From the NCBI GenBank assembly GCA_963707875.1, contig CAVPRU010000014.1, forward strand, positions 682,001 to 746,000: a stretch of DNA of 64,000 bases. Reading direction: 5' to 3'. This document shows positions 1 to 9,964 of the stretch, one piece after another; the first letter of the stretch is position 1, and every line of letters starts with the position of its first letter. The notes beneath the pieces are model-generated. The model ran no database searches. It saw only the letters and a program-made list of their open reading frames with translations, and was not told where the DNA came from. Position numbers and translations under genes: made by a program. This DNA comes from SZUA-320 sp963707875 (GTDB lineage Bacteria; Gemmatimonadota; Gemmatimonadetes; Gemmatimonadales; GWC2-71-9).

Positions 1-1
1 A

Positions 2-103
2 GCGGAGTGGTGGCACTTCGATTTCCGGGACTGGCGACGCTACCGGATCGGCAACCTGCCCTTCGAAGCCGTCCCCGAGCCCCAGGCTGTGCGACAGCCG
101 TAA
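2..103 (+). CDS. D-Ala-D-Ala dipeptidase (VanX/DdpX family), C-terminal fragment
   Basis: Only the last 33 codons lie in the window; the start is upstream. The fragment begins AEWWHFDFRDW, which matches the C-terminal EWWH zinc-site motif of peptidase family M15D (VanX, DdpX), where the Glu and His are the catalytic base and a zinc ligand. Such enzymes cleave D-alanyl-D-alanine in peptidoglycan recycling or, rarely, vancomycin resistance. Nothing here supports a resistance role. The family call rests on one short motif, so the subfamily is uncertain. Confidence 0.6.
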   Translation, partial: AEWWHFDFRDWRRYRIGNLPFEAVPEPQAVRQP

Positions 104-190
104 CCCCCCGATTATCATCCCTGTCCGACGGTCGCTGAAACTGCGTTCCGACCGGTGTCGTAATTCCATCCAGAGCCCCCTGCGCCCCTC

Positions 191-2653
191 ATGACGAGAG
201 TGACCATGCGAATCCTGCTCCACGCGACGACCGTCCTCCTGACCCTGTCCGCGGCGACCCCATCGTCGGCCCAGACCACCGCGACCGGCCTGCCACCGAC
301 GGCCGTCGGCTTCGGGTCCGCCGCCGCCTTCGCCGGGGGTGAACTACTTGTCGGCCGGCCGGGATCGATCTCGACCTTCCCGTCGCCAGCCTCCGAGGTG
401 GGCGGGATCCACATCTTCCGTCGAGGCCAGGATGGGCAGTGGACCGAAACGGGGGCCATCAAGGGCAGCGACGCGACGTTGGGCGATGGCTTCGGATCGG
501 TCCTCGCCGTCCAGGGGACCCTCATGGTGGTGGGCTCACCTCAGCACGCCGGCGGTGGAACGGCCTACATCTTCGATCGCGGGGCGGATGGCAAGTGGAC
601 CCAGTCAGGCAAGCTGGTCCTGGCCGATGGAGTGGCGGGTGACGAGTTCGGGGCGGCGGTGGCCATCGGGGACGGGATGATCGTGGTCGGCGCGCCCGGC
701 CGCGACTCCGCCCGGGGGGTCGCGTACGCCTTCCGCCGGACCGGCCGGAACGCCGCCTGGTCGGCCCCCACCGTGGTGGCCCGCGGTGCCGGTACCGGGG
801 TTCGCCTGGGCGCCGCCGTTTCGCTGGACGGCAGCCGGGCCCTGATCGGGGCACCGGGTGCGGTGCCGCTGGGTGGCGCCCCGGGTGGGGGTCCACCGCA
901 GTTCAAGCCCGGCTCGGCGGCGATCCATGTCCTCGGGAGTAACGGGACCTGGACTGAGGTGGCCCAGATAGCGCCGGGCACCGACACGGTCCGGGCCTTC
1001 GGCTATCAGGTGCACCTGGCCGGACCCGAGGCCATGGTAAGCTCTCCGCTCGCCAACCGCGGTCGGGGGACGATCTACGTCTTCAGCGAGAGCGCCGGGG
1101 CCTGGTTGATCACCGGAAAACTCGCGGCCGCTTCGGCCGGCGGGCAGGAACTGCTCGGCCTGGCGTTCGCGGTCACCGGGGGCCAGGTGCTGGCGGGTGC
1201 CCCGATCGCGAGCCAGGGCACCGGCGCGGTCTACGTCTTCGCCAAGGGCGACTCCGGCTGGCAGGAGACCCAGAAGCTCACCACCACCGCGTCGGGCCTG
1301 GGCGTCATGCTCGGCTGGTCCGTGGCGGCCAGCGGCGAGACCGCCTTTGCCGGCGGACCGATGGCCGAGTTCTTCGAGGGCACCGGGCGGCTGTACGCGC
1401 GGAACCCGGCCGGCGAGTGGACCCCCGCCGGCACCGTGGCCGACCGGCCGAATGTGCTCACGGCGCTGACCGGCCGCGAACTCAAGTGCACCGAGGGCAA
1501 GGCGGACCAGTTCAGCTGCCAGGATGTGGACCTCCAGGCCTTCATCCCGACTGCGGCGCTCGGCGCCAAGCGCGGGATCATGCTCAACGACATCTGGGGG
1601 TGGACCGACCCGGAGACGGGTCGTGAAATCGCCATCGTGGGCCGGATGGACGCGACCACCTTCGTGGACGTCACCAATCCCTCGAACCCGGTCTTCCTGG
1701 GCGAGCTGCCCCTCCATGCGGGCGCCACTCCCAACCTGTGGCGGGACATGAAGGTCTATCGGGATCATGTGTTCGTGGTGTCCGATGGCGCGGGCCCCCA
1801 CGGGATGCAGGTCTTCGACCTCACCCGGCTCCGGAACGTCACGGCCCCGCCGGCCACGTTCACCGAGGATGCCCACTACGACAAGATCGCCAGCGCCCAC
1901 AACATCGTGATCAACGAGACCACCGGCTTCGGGTACACGGTCGGGAACAGCGCCGGGGGAGAGACCTGTGGCGGGGCGCTCCACATGATCGACATCCGGA
2001 ATCCCAAGGCGCCGACCTTCGCGGGGTGCTTCTCGGACCCGTCGACCGGAACCTCGCGCACCGGCTACACCCACGACGCCCAGTGCGTGCTGTACCATGG
2101 TCCCGACACCAAGTACCAGGGCCGGGAGATCTGCTTCAACGCCTCCGAGACCGCGGTCGGAGTGGCGGACGTGACCGACAAGGCCGCCCCCAAGGCCATT
2201 TCCATGGCCGCCTACCCGAACGTGGGGTATTCCCACCAGGGTTGGGTGAGCGACGACCACCGGTACTTCTACCTGAACGACGAACTCGACGAACTCGCCG
2301 GAAACACCCCGAAGACCCGCACCCTGGTCTGGGACATGACGAGCCTCGACGAGCCGGTCTTACTCACCGAGTTCCTGGGCACCACCTCGGCGTCGGACCA
2401 CAACCTCTATGTCCGGGGCCGGTACATGTACCAGTCGAACTACGTCAGCGGCCTTCGGGTCATCGACGTGGCCGACCCGGCTCACCCCAGGGAAGTCGGC
2501 TACTTCGACACGGTGCCCTTCGGCGAGAACGTGCCGGGCTTTGCCGGATCGTGGAGCAACTACCCGTTCTTCAAGAGCGGCACCATCGTGGTGACCAGTA
2601 TGCGGGAGGGACTGTTCGTCCTCAAGCACCGGAAGATGGAGCTGGTGCCGTGA
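191..2653 (+). CDS. Secreted choice-of-anchor B family protein with FG-GAP-like N-terminal propeller
   Basis: An 820-residue secreted protein of unknown biochemical role. The N terminus is a signal peptide ending near SSAQ. Residues about 30-420 carry repeated FG-GAP/integrin-alpha-like blades with phrases such as GDGFGSVLAVQG and VVGAPG. Residues about 450-815 form the choice-of-anchor B region, typified by DIWGWTDPETGREIAIVG and FVDVTNPSNPVFLGELP, a LVIVP-type propeller found in exported proteins. An internal ATG at 206 would also leave a good signal peptide and is a possible start. The stop overlaps the next gene's GTG, so the gene heads a coupled operon of three exported repeat proteins. 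Surface display or extracellular binding is inferred from the family, not shown. Confidence 0.8.
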   Translation: MTRVTMRILLHATTVLLTLSAATPSSAQTTATGLPPTAVGFGSAAAFAGGELLVGRPGSISTFPSPASEVGGIHIFRRGQDGQWTETGAIKGSDATLGDGFGSVLAVQGTLMVVGSPQHAGGGTAYIFDRGADGKWTQSGKLVLADGVAGDEFGAAVAIGDGMIVVGAPGRDSARGVAYAFRRTGRNAAWSAPTVVARGAGTGVRLGAAVSLDGSRALIGAPGAVPLGGAPGGGPPQFKPGSAAIHVLGSNGTWTEVAQIAPGTDTVRAFGYQVHLAGPEAMVSSPLANRGRGTIYVFSESAGAWLITGKLAAASAGGQELLGLAFAVTGGQVLAGAPIASQGTGAVYVFAKGDSGWQETQKLTTTASGLGVMLGWSVAASGETAFAGGPMAEFFEGTGRLYARNPAGEWTPAGTVADRPNVLTALTGRELKCTEGKADQFSCQDVDLQAFIPTAALGAKRGIMLNDIWGWTDPETGREIAIVGRMDATTFVDVTNPSNPVFLGELPLHAGATPNLWRDMKVYRDHVFVVSDGAGPHGMQVFDLTRLRNVTAPPATFTEDAHYDKIASAHNIVINETTGFGYTVGNSAGGETCGGALHMIDIRNPKAPTFAGCFSDPSTGTSRTGYTHDAQCVLYHGPDTKYQGREICFNASETAVGVADVTDKAAPKAISMAAYPNVGYSHQGWVSDDHRYFYLNDELDELAGNTPKTRTLVWDMTSLDEPVLLTEFLGTTSASDHNLYVRGRYMYQSNYVSGLRVIDVADPAHPREVGYFDTVPFGENVPGFAGSWSNYPFFKSGTIVVTSMREGLFVLKHRKMELVP

Positions 2654-3724
2654 ACCGACTCCTCCTCTGCGGTGCCCTGCTGGCGGGCGCCGCGAGCCCG
2701 GTGTGCGGACAACAGCGGCTGTATGTCACCAATCAGGATGACGCGACGGTTTCCATCGTGGACCTCGCCACCAACACGGTGGTGGAGACCGTCGACCTGC
2801 AGGCCCTGGGGTTCGGCGCCAACGCCAAGCCGCATCATGCCGCAGGTGGAACCGGACGGCAGCTTCTGGTACCTGACCCTGATCGGGGGCGGCAAGGTCC
2901 TCAAGTTCGACCGGCAGAACCGGATCGTCGGATCGGTGGATCAGGAAGTCCCCGGGCTGATGGCTCTCGACCCGGCCCACGACCTGCTGGTGGCGGGTCA
3001 CTCGATGAGCGCGGTCAATCCGCCGCGCCGGATTGCCCTGATCCGCCGGTCGGACATGACGCTGATCGATGAGATCGAGGTCTTCTTCCCCCGGCCCCAC
3101 GCGCTGGCGCTCAGCCCTGACGGCCGTCACGTCTTCGTGGCGAGCCTCGGGGTCAACCAGTTGGCCAGCGTCCGCCTGGCGGACGGCAAGGTCCAGCTGG
3201 TGGACGTGGCGGGCCCGCCCCATACCCTGACCCAGTTCTCGGTCTCCCCCGATGGCCATTGGCTGGTGGCCACCGCCGAGACCAGCGGACAGCTGCTGGT
3301 GTTCGACATCAGCCAGCCGGACACCCCCCGGCTGGCCCACGCGGTGGCCACCCCGGGACCGTTCGAGACGGCGTTCAGCTGGGACGGCCGCTGGCTGTGG
3401 GCCACCAACCTCACCGCCAACACCGTCTCGGTGGTGGATGTCGGCGACTGGAGCGTCAGCCAGGTCATCACCGACGAGCGGTTCAGCCAGCCCCATGGGG
3501 TGATGCCCGGACCCGATGGCCGGTTCATGTACGTCAGCAACCGGTCCCAGGCCGGCGGGGCCCACGATCACGAGGGGCAGAAGGCCACGGCCCATGGCGT
3601 CCTGGCGGTCATCTGCCAGCCCACCCGGGTGGTGGAGTCGGTCCTCACGGTGGGGAACTATGCCGCCGGGATCGGGGTCGCGGTTCCCGCCGCCCGACCC
3701 GGTACACCCGCCAGCTGCCGGTGA
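2650..3724 (+). CDS. Secreted YVTN-type beta-propeller protein, frame broken near 2835-2850
   Basis: The product is about 357 residues if one base is removed. The GTG start overlaps the preceding TGA (GTGA). A signal peptide (LLLCGALLAGAASPVCG) precedes blades such as LYVTNQDDATVSIVDLATN, typical of YVTN/NHL-like propellers. Frame 1 reads to NAKPHH, then similarity continues in frame 2 from VEPDGSFWYLTLIGGG to the end at 3724. One extra base around 2835-2850 explains the break. Because both halves keep good coding sequence, an assembly error is more likely than decay. The last codons overlap the start of the FG-GAP lipoprotein gene, implying co-translation. The ligand or role of the propeller is not evident. 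Confidence 0.75.
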
Positions 3725-5544
3725 GGCTGGAGGCCGCACTCCTCGGCGCTCTCCTCATCGGCGGGTGTGCCGGCGCCAGTTCGCGCCCGGTCGCGATCAC
3801 CACTCCCGCGGATACCGGCTTCAGCCAGCTGGTCAGCCCCTTTCCCGTTACCGACACCACCGGCCGGCTCCTCGAACTCGCCTTTCTGGGCGGGTTCAAC
3901 TCCCCTCGACCGCAGCTGGTGGACCTCGATGGGGACGGCGATCTGGACCTCGTGATGCAGGAGTTCACCGGCCGGCTGCTGACCCTGAAGCGGGACGGCC
4001 AGACCTCCCAGGGGCTGCCCCGGTTCGTCTTCGACAGCTGGCGGTACCAGGGTCTCGACGTGGGCGAGTGGTCCCGGTTTGCCGACCTGGATGGCGATGG
4101 CGACCTCGATCTGCTGGCGGAACTGCCGTTCGGCTATCTGCGCTACCTGCGGAACGACGGGAACCGGGTGACGCCGGGCTTCGTGGTGGCCAGCGACACG
4201 CTGCGGGACGTGGCGGGCAAGCCGGTCTTTTCGGACCGGCAGAACATCCCCCAGGTCGGCGACCTCGATTGCGACGGGGTGCCCGACCTGCTGATCGGGA
4301 GGATCAGCGGCACCATCCTGCACTACCGGGCCACCGCGGCCGGTGCCCCGGTGCCCCGGTTCCGGCTGTTGACCGAGCGATTCCAGGATCTGGCGATCGT
4401 CACCGGCCAGGGATCGCTGCACGGCGCCAACACCATGGCCTTCGCCGATGTGGACGAGGATGGGGACCTGGATCTGGTGTGGGGCGACTTCTTCGAGGCG
4501 GGACTGCTGCTGTTCGAGAACGGCGGCAGCTGCGCGGCGCCGTCGATGCGACCCGAGCTGGTGCGGTTCCCGGTGGACAACCCCATCATCACCAGCGGGT
4601 ACAACGCCCCCAGCTTCGGAGACGTGACAGGTGATGGCCGCCTCGACCTGGTGATGGGGGTCCTCGGGGGCGCCTACGACCCCAACAAGTCGACAGTGGA
4701 GAATCTGTACTTTCTCTCCCGGGGCGCCACGGGCCAGGCCTGGATCCGGCACAGCACCGAGCTGATTCCGATGATCGATGTCGGGAGCGAGAGCATTCCC
4801 GTCCTGGTGGATGATGACGGAGACGGCGATCTGGACCTGCTGCTGGCCAACAAGATCGAGCCGACCGACCGGAAGACCTCCAGGATCTACCGCTACGAGA
4901 ACCTCGGAACCCGGACCCGGCCCGCCTTCCAACTGCGGGGCCCGATCTCGCTCGGCACCGGCTATCACCTGGCGCCGGCCTTCGGCGACCTGAATGGCGA
5001 CAGCCGGCTGGACATGCTGGTGGGAAGTTGGGGGGCCTCGGTGGCCTGGTACCGCGGGGACGGGCGGGGATACGCCCTGGTGGACTCGGCCCTGGTCACC
5101 ATCACCCGCGGCAGCAACACCACGCCCGCGCTCGGCGACCTCGATGGCGACGGCGACCTCGACCTGCTGATTGGCGAGGCCTCGGGCCCGATCAACTTCT
5201 ACCGGAATGAGGGGACCCGGCAGGCGCCCCGATTCGTCATGGTGAGCGACACCTGGCTGGGGATCGACGTGGGCCGTCGCAGCACCCCGACCCTGGCGGA
5301 TATCGACCGGGATGGAGACCTGGACCTGGTCATCGGGTCGGACGACCAGGGGCTGCAGCTGTTCCGGAATCAGGGGACCCGGACGGCGCCCCGGTTCGTC
5401 CTTGATCCGCGCTTCCGGCTCGACATCCCTCCGGTCGCGGCCCCCGCGTTCGGGGACCTGGACGGGGACGGCGATCTCGACCTGGTGGTCGGCAACGTCG
5501 GCGGGGGACTCCGGTACTACGAATACCGCGGGAAACCCCGGTAG
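3721..5544 (+). CDS. FG-GAP/VCBS repeat lipoprotein
   Basis: A 607-residue predicted lipoprotein starting at a GTG that overlaps the previous stop (GTGA). The signal peptide ends in a lipobox-like LIGGC. About ten blades each carry a calcium-binding loop of the form DLDGDGDLDLV, the EF-hand-like Asp-rich loop of integrin-alpha FG-GAP propellers; variants include DVDEDGDLDLV and DLNGDSRLDML. Calcium binding at these loops is expected from the family. Exported FG-GAP proteins are usually involved in adhesion or surface interactions, but no partner is visible. It is the third gene of the exported-propeller operon and is followed by a hairpin and tRNA genes on the other strand. Confidence 0.82.
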   Translation: MRLEAALLGALLIGGCAGASSRPVAITTPADTGFSQLVSPFPVTDTTGRLLELAFLGGFNSPRPQLVDLDGDGDLDLVMQEFTGRLLTLKRDGQTSQGLPRFVFDSWRYQGLDVGEWSRFADLDGDGDLDLLAELPFGYLRYLRNDGNRVTPGFVVASDTLRDVAGKPVFSDRQNIPQVGDLDCDGVPDLLIGRISGTILHYRATAAGAPVPRFRLLTERFQDLAIVTGQGSLHGANTMAFADVDEDGDLDLVWGDFFEAGLLLFENGGSCAAPSMRPELVRFPVDNPIITSGYNAPSFGDVTGDGRLDLVMGVLGGAYDPNKSTVENLYFLSRGATGQAWIRHSTELIPMIDVGSESIPVLVDDDGDGDLDLLLANKIEPTDRKTSRIYRYENLGTRTRPAFQLRGPISLGTGYHLAPAFGDLNGDSRLDMLVGSWGASVAWYRGDGRGYALVDSALVTITRGSNTTPALGDLDGDGDLDLLIGEASGPINFYRNEGTRQAPRFVMVSDTWLGIDVGRRSTPTLADIDRDGDLDLVIGSDDQGLQLFRNQGTRTAPRFVLDPRFRLDIPPVAAPAFGDLDGDGDLDLVVGNVGGGLRYYEYRGKPR

Positions 5545-5556
5545 CCCGAACGACAG

Positions 5557-5578
5557 ACGGCCCGCACTGGCAGGCCGT
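5557..5578. terminator. Hairpin between FG-GAP gene and tRNA genes
   Basis: A 9-bp stem (one G-U pair) with a 4-nt loop lies 12 bp after the FG-GAP gene and 46 bp beyond the 3' end of tRNA-Thr. It could end transcription from both sides. There is no strong T-tract on either strand, so termination efficiency is uncertain. Confidence 0.45.
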
Positions 5579-5591
5579 TTCAGGTCTCAAG

Positions 5592-5638
5592 GGTGTGGAG
5601 CGCCACTGGTTGGAAGGTGTGGAGAGCCACTGGTCGGA
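5592..5638. repeat. Direct duplication covering the tRNA-Thr 3' end
   Basis: Two 23-bp copies (5592-5614 and 5616-5638) differ at two positions. The second contains the discriminator and 3' acceptor end of tRNA-Thr plus flanking bases. It may be a slippage duplication or the trace of an integration at the tRNA 3' end. No integrase is nearby. Confidence 0.6.
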
Positions 5639-5696
5639 TTTGAACCGACGACCGCTCGATTACGAATCGAGAGCTCTACCCCTGAGCTACAGTGGC
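5625..5696 (-). tRNA. tRNA-Thr (anticodon CGT)
   Basis: A full cloverleaf can be drawn: acceptor GCCACTG/CAGTGGC, D-arm GCTC/GAGC, anticodon stem CTCGA/TCGAG with loop TTCGTAA (anticodon CGT, codon ACG), and T-arm GTCGG/CCGAC with loop TTCAAAT. The discriminator base is T. It is downstream of tRNA-Leu on the same strand and probably shares its transcript. Confidence 0.93.
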
Positions 5697-5704
5697 GTAG
5701 CAAA

Positions 5705-5786
5705 TGCCCTGGCTCGGATTCGAACCGAGACGCCTTTCAGCACTACCCCCTCAAGATAGCGTGTCTACCAGTTTCACCACCAGGGC
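5705..5786 (-). tRNA. tRNA-Leu (anticodon GAG)
   Basis: A class II tRNA with a long variable arm. Acceptor GCCCTGG/CCAGGGC, anticodon stem CTATC/GGTAG with loop TTGAGGG (anticodon GAG, codon CTC), T-arm CTCGG/CCGAG with loop TTCGAAT, and discriminator A as expected for leucine. It is first in a two-tRNA unit with tRNA-Thr, 8 nt apart. Confidence 0.93.
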
Positions 5787-5795
5787 GCGGGCAAG

Positions 5796-5824
5796 AGTAT
5801 AGCTGTCCTGCCAGACCGGGTCAA
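5796..5824 (-). promoter_or_regulatory. Sigma-70-like promoter of the tRNA-Leu/tRNA-Thr unit
   Basis: On the minus strand a TTGACC -35 box (5819-5824) and a TATACT -10 box (5796-5801) are separated by exactly 17 bp. The tRNA-Leu 5' end begins 9 bp after the -10 box. Confidence 0.8.
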
Positions 5825-5925
5825 TCCGAGCCGCCGTCAACACATGGGTCCCCATTCGCGTACCTTTCGGAGATCACCCCGATCGATCCGGCTCCAGCCC
5901 TCTTCACCGCTCACCCCCGGACGCC

Positions 5926-8900
5926 ATGCCAATGCGACGCCTGCTCTCCCTGATCGCGCTTCTCGGCCTTCCGACCCTCCTGGCCGCTCAGATCAGCGCC
6001 CCGCTCGACTCGGCCATCATCGCCGGCCTCAAGTGGCGCAACATCGGCCCCGCCAACATGATGGGCCGGGTGTCCGACATCGAGGGGCTGCCCTCGCCCT
6101 CGCGGACCTTCTATGTGGCGGCGGCGGCGGGCGGGGTCTGGAAGACCACCAACACCGGCACCACCTTCAAACTGGTCTTTGGCTTCGAACGCGTGATCGC
6201 GACCGGCGACCTGGCGATCGCCCCGTCCGACTCCAACGTGCTCTACCTCGGCACCGGGGAAGAGGATTCGCGAAACTCGATCTCCCCCGGGGGCGGGGTC
6301 TACAAATCCATCGATGCTGGCGAGACCTGGAAGTTCATGGGCCTCAAGGAGACCCAGGCCATCGGCCGGATCGTGGTCCATCCCACTGACCCCAAGACCG
6401 CGTGGGTGGCCGCCCTGGGCGCCATCTGGAACACCAATCCGGAGCGCGGGATCTACCAGACCACTGACGGGGGCGAGACCTGGCGGCTGGTCAAGTTCGT
6501 GTCGGCCAAGGCCGGGTTCGTGGACCTGACGATCGATCCCCGGAACCCGAATGTGCTGTGGGCCACCAGCTGGGAACGGCAGCGCGGCCCCTACTTCCTG
6601 CAGAGCGGCGGCCCCGGCAGCGGCCTGTGGAAGAGCACCGACGGCGGGGAGAACTGGACCGCCATCAGGGGCGGCGGCTTCCCGGAATCGACCTTGGGCC
6701 GGATCGGGATCGCGATCGCCCCCAGCAACCCGGACGTGATGTACGCCCTGGTGGAGGCCGACACGCTGCCCAACCCGACGCCGATGAAGGACTCGGCGGC
6801 CCAGACCCGGCCGAGCGGGCTGTATCGCTCTGCGGATGGCGGCAGGACCTGGGAGAAGCGGGCCACCCAGAACGTGCGCCCCTTCTACTACTCACAGGTC
6901 CGGGTCGATCCGCGGGATGCCGACCGGGTCTACTGGTCCAGCACCCCGGTGAACTTCTCCGAGGACGGCGGCAAGACGGTGCGGACCGCCACCCAGGGAC
7001 TCCACGTCGATCACCACGCCATGTGGATCGACCCGAACGACCCGAACCACTTCGTGGTCGGCAACGACGGCGGGATCGGGGTGACCTTCGACCGGGGCGG
7101 GAATTTCTTCTACCCCAACACCTTCGCCCTCGGGCAGCCCTACAACGTCTCGTATGACTTTGCGGTCCCCTACAACGTGTGCGGCGGGTTCCAGGACAAC
7201 GGGTCGTGGTGCGGGCCCAGTCGGCGGCGGCAGGGCGCCATCAGCAACGAGCACTGGTTCAACGTGAGCGGCGGGGACGGATTCGGCACCCAGCAGGATC
7301 CGACCGATCCGAACGTCATCTACAGCACCTCGCAGGGCGGCAACATGGGCCGGTTCGACTACCGGACCGGAGAGCGGACCGGGCTCCAGAAGCCCTCCTG
7401 GCGCGCGAGCTACCAGGCGATCATGGACTCGATCGACGCGGTCCGGGGGGACACCACCAAGGCGCTTTCCTCCGCCAACCGGCGCCTGGTGGCCGAGCTG
7501 CGGCAACAGGCCACCCGCGATTCTGCGGCGCTGGTCCTGCGGTGGAACTGGAACAGCCCCGTTCTTCCTTTCGCCCCATAACTCCAACACGCTGTACATG
7601 GGCGCCAACCGGGTCATGAAGTCCACCAGGCGGGGGGACGACATGTACCCGATCTCTCCCGATCTCACCGGTCAGGACTCGGTCAAGATCCGGATCTCCA
7701 CCCGGACCACCGGAGGCATCACCCCCGACGCCACCGGGGCCGAGACCTACGCCACGATCGTGGCGCTCAATGAATCGCCGATCCGGCCCGGGCTGCTCTA
7801 TGCCGGGACCGACGATGGCAAGGTCTGGGTCACCCGGAACGACGGCGGCAGCTGGGAAGACCTGACCGGCCGGTTCCCCGGGGTGCCACCGCTCACCTAC
7901 GTGAGCCGGATCGAGCCGTCTCATTTCGATTCGGCCAGGGTGTATCTCACCTTCGACGGTCACCGCGGTGGCGACTTCACGCCCTACGTCTACGCCTCCA
8001 ACGACTTCGGGAAGACCTGGCGGTCGATTGCCGCCAACCTGCCGACCGGAGGCCCCGACTTCGCGCATGTGATCCGGGAGGACACTCGGAACCAGAACCT
8101 CCTGTTCGTCGGCACCGACGTCGGAGCGTATGTCTCGCTCGATCGCGGCGGCTCGTGGCAGCGCTTCATGACCGAGCTGCCCACGGTTCCGGTCCATGAT
8201 CTCCAGATTCACCCCAGGGACCGGGAGATGATCGCGGCGACCCACGGGCGCTCGTTCTGGATCGTGGATATCGCCCCGTTGCAGGACCTGACCCCGGAAG
8301 TCCTCGCCGCCCAGGCCCACGTCTTCGCGCCGAAGACGGCCTACCAACTGGTACAACGGCCAGACGGCTACATGGGAGGCGGGGCCGATCCGGGGCACAT
8401 GATGTTCAGGTCCAACAGCCCGCCGCACGGGGCGGAGATCGTCTACCGGGTAGCGCCCGGCACCCCGACCGGTCGAGCCCGGATCGTGATCACGGATATC
8501 AAGGGCGACACCGTGCGCTCCATGACCGGGCTGGGCTCCCCCGGACTTCACCGGGTCAACTGGAACTTCCAGGGTCCACCACCGCAGATCGATCGCTCGA
8601 GCCCGGCGGCCAAGCGCGACAGCGCCCGGATTGCCGCCCGGATCAGCCGGGTGGTGGATTCGATGGTCAAGGCCGGCGGCGAAAAGAAGACCCTGGATTC
8701 CCTCGGGAACGCTCTCCTCTCCGGCAATGTCGGCGGCTTCGGTGGCGGCGGGGGTGGCGGCGGCGGGATTCAGACTGCCGGGCTTCCCACCTTCGTGGAA
8801 CGTCCCGGTGAGGGTGGCCCAGTAGGCCCGGGTGGCGGCGGCGGAGGTGCTGCCGGCTCTCCGATGTTCAGCCTGATCCAGGCCCTCGGCGGGTTCCAGG

Positions 8901-9076
8901 CCCTGCAGGACATCCTGCCCCGAGGGGGGCGCGGGTTCGGCGGCGGACAGCAGCTGGTGGACCCCGGGACCTACCTGGTCACCGTAACGGTGGCGGGGCA
9001 GACCTTCCACTACCCCTTGAAGGTCGCCAAAGTCAGAGGCACGGGCGGCCTCGATACCGGAGAGCTGGTGCCGTAG
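5926..9076 (+). CDS. VPS10/sortilin-like Asp-box beta-propeller protein, frame broken near 7560-7580
   Basis: The product is about 1,050 residues after removing one base. The signal peptide ends at LLAAQ. Repeated Asp-boxes (S/T-x-D-G-G-x-T-W), such as TTDGGETWRL, STDGGENWTA, SADGGRTWEK and NDGGSWED, mark a multi-bladed sortilin/BNR propeller of the kind annotated 'glycosyl hydrolase' in Gemmatimonadota and Bacteroidota. The frame ends at 7581 after NWNSPVLPFAP, while the neighbouring frame continues with PHNSNTLYMGANRVMKSTR to 9076, so one extra base lies in the T/C-rich stretch around 7560-7575. A glycine-rich linker (about 8730-8860) precedes a short C-terminal domain. Catalytic activity should not be assumed. 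No Shine-Dalgarno site is obvious. Confidence 0.78.
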
Positions 9077-9095
9077 CCTCAATCGATCGGCAGTG

Positions 9096-9131
9096 CCCGA
9101 AGGGCCGGGGATGGTTTCCCGGCCCTTCGGG
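9096..9131. terminator. Strong hairpin between convergent genes
   Basis: A perfect 14-bp stem (CCCGAAGGGCCGGG and its complement) with an 8-nt loop sits between the sortilin-like gene and the convergent beta-barrel gene. It can serve both strands. The T-richness after it is weak. Confidence 0.7.
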
Positions 9132-9156
9132 TGTCCGTCTCTCTCAGGGCGACCGA

Positions 9157-9780
9157 TCAGCGGCCGGGCTGGAAGGTGACGGATATGCTGAGATTGGCGA
9201 GCCGCTCGTACAGGGTGTCATCGCCCCGGGCCTGGTAGCTCTGCTGGAACCACTCGACCTTGGGGGTGAAGAACACCCTCTTGGACAACTGGATCTCATA
9301 GCCGGCACCGAGGGTGGTGGCGAAGCCGGTCTCGGTTACCCCGTCCCCGTACTGGACCGCGACATTGCTGACTCCGAGGCCCATGCCGGCCTTGAAGAAG
9401 AGACCCGCACTCCTGATCGGGTAGGCCCGAGCCACCACCATCACGTTCGACAGCGTCTCGGTCACGTTGTACGTCCCCTCGTCCCCGCTCTCCTGATAGC
9501 TGTTGACCCAGGCTGTGGCCTCGCCCCCGAGCCGGATCCAGCTCGCCGGGGTCCCACCGACCGCGAAGTTGAACGTCGGCTTGCCCAGCTGCTCGGTATA
9601 GGGATCGTCAGCAAACTTGTACGACTCCTGACCCCAGCCGAGCCCGGCCTCCAGCCAGACGCCGCGCCGGAAATGGTCGGGAGAAACATCGACCAGGCCC
9701 TTGCGCTGGGCGGCGACTTCGGACCAGCCGGAAGCGGTGAGGATCAGCGTCACGGCGATGATCAGCGAGCGGGACTTCAT
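9157..9780 (-). CDS. Outer-membrane beta-barrel protein
   Basis: A 207-residue exported protein. The ATG at 9780 is preceded by a G-rich Shine-Dalgarno-like stretch (AGGGGGG), and the signal peptide MKSRSLIIAVTLILTASG...VAAQ follows. The rest alternates polar and hydrophobic residues in short strands (RGVWLEAGLGWGQ, FFKAGMGLGVSNVAV, GYEIQLSKRVFFTPKVEWF), typical of small 8-stranded OmpA/OmpW-like barrels. No specific family can be named. Longer upstream starts lack a ribosome site. Confidence 0.7.
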   Translation of the reverse strand: MKSRSLIIAVTLILTASGWSEVAAQRKGLVDVSPDHFRRGVWLEAGLGWGQESYKFADDPYTEQLGKPTFNFAVGGTPASWIRLGGEATAWVNSYQESGDEGTYNVTETLSNVMVVARAYPIRSAGLFFKAGMGLGVSNVAVQYGDGVTETGFATTLGAGYEIQLSKRVFFTPKVEWFQQSYQARGDDTLYERLANLSISVTFQPGR

Positions 9781-9911
9781 GGTACCCCCCTGGGGAAGTG
9801 GTGGCCGACGGTTACCACTTGGGCAAGGGTCGGACCGAACCGCGGCCGGCACAGTATCCTGTTGCCATGAAGACGTTTAGACCCATCGGGCGGCACACCA
9901 GGGCCACGCGA

Positions 9912-9933
9912 ACTGTCCCCCGGAGGGGACAGT
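9912..9933 (-). terminator. Hairpin downstream of the phosphatase gene
   Basis: A perfect 9-bp stem (ACTGTCCCC/GGGGACAGT) with a 4-nt loop lies 31 bp past the stop of the minus-strand phosphatase gene. There is no T-tract, so it may only protect the 3' end. Confidence 0.45.
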
Positions 9934-9964
9934 GGTGACCTCTGATTCCGGTACACGGGATGCT

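Noticed and set aside
2..103. Vancomycin-resistance gene (vanX)
   Set aside because: Only 33 codons are visible and VanX-family dipeptidases are widespread housekeeping enzymes; no vanH, vanA or vanRS-like neighbour is seen.
605..2260. A 551-codon minus-strand open frame
   Set aside because: It lies wholly within the choice-of-anchor B gene, has no ribosome site and its product is low-complexity Gly/Arg/His sequence, a high-GC shadow.
7421..9082. A 553-codon minus-strand open frame
   Set aside because: It is antisense to the sortilin-like gene, whose Asp-boxes on the plus strand are clear.
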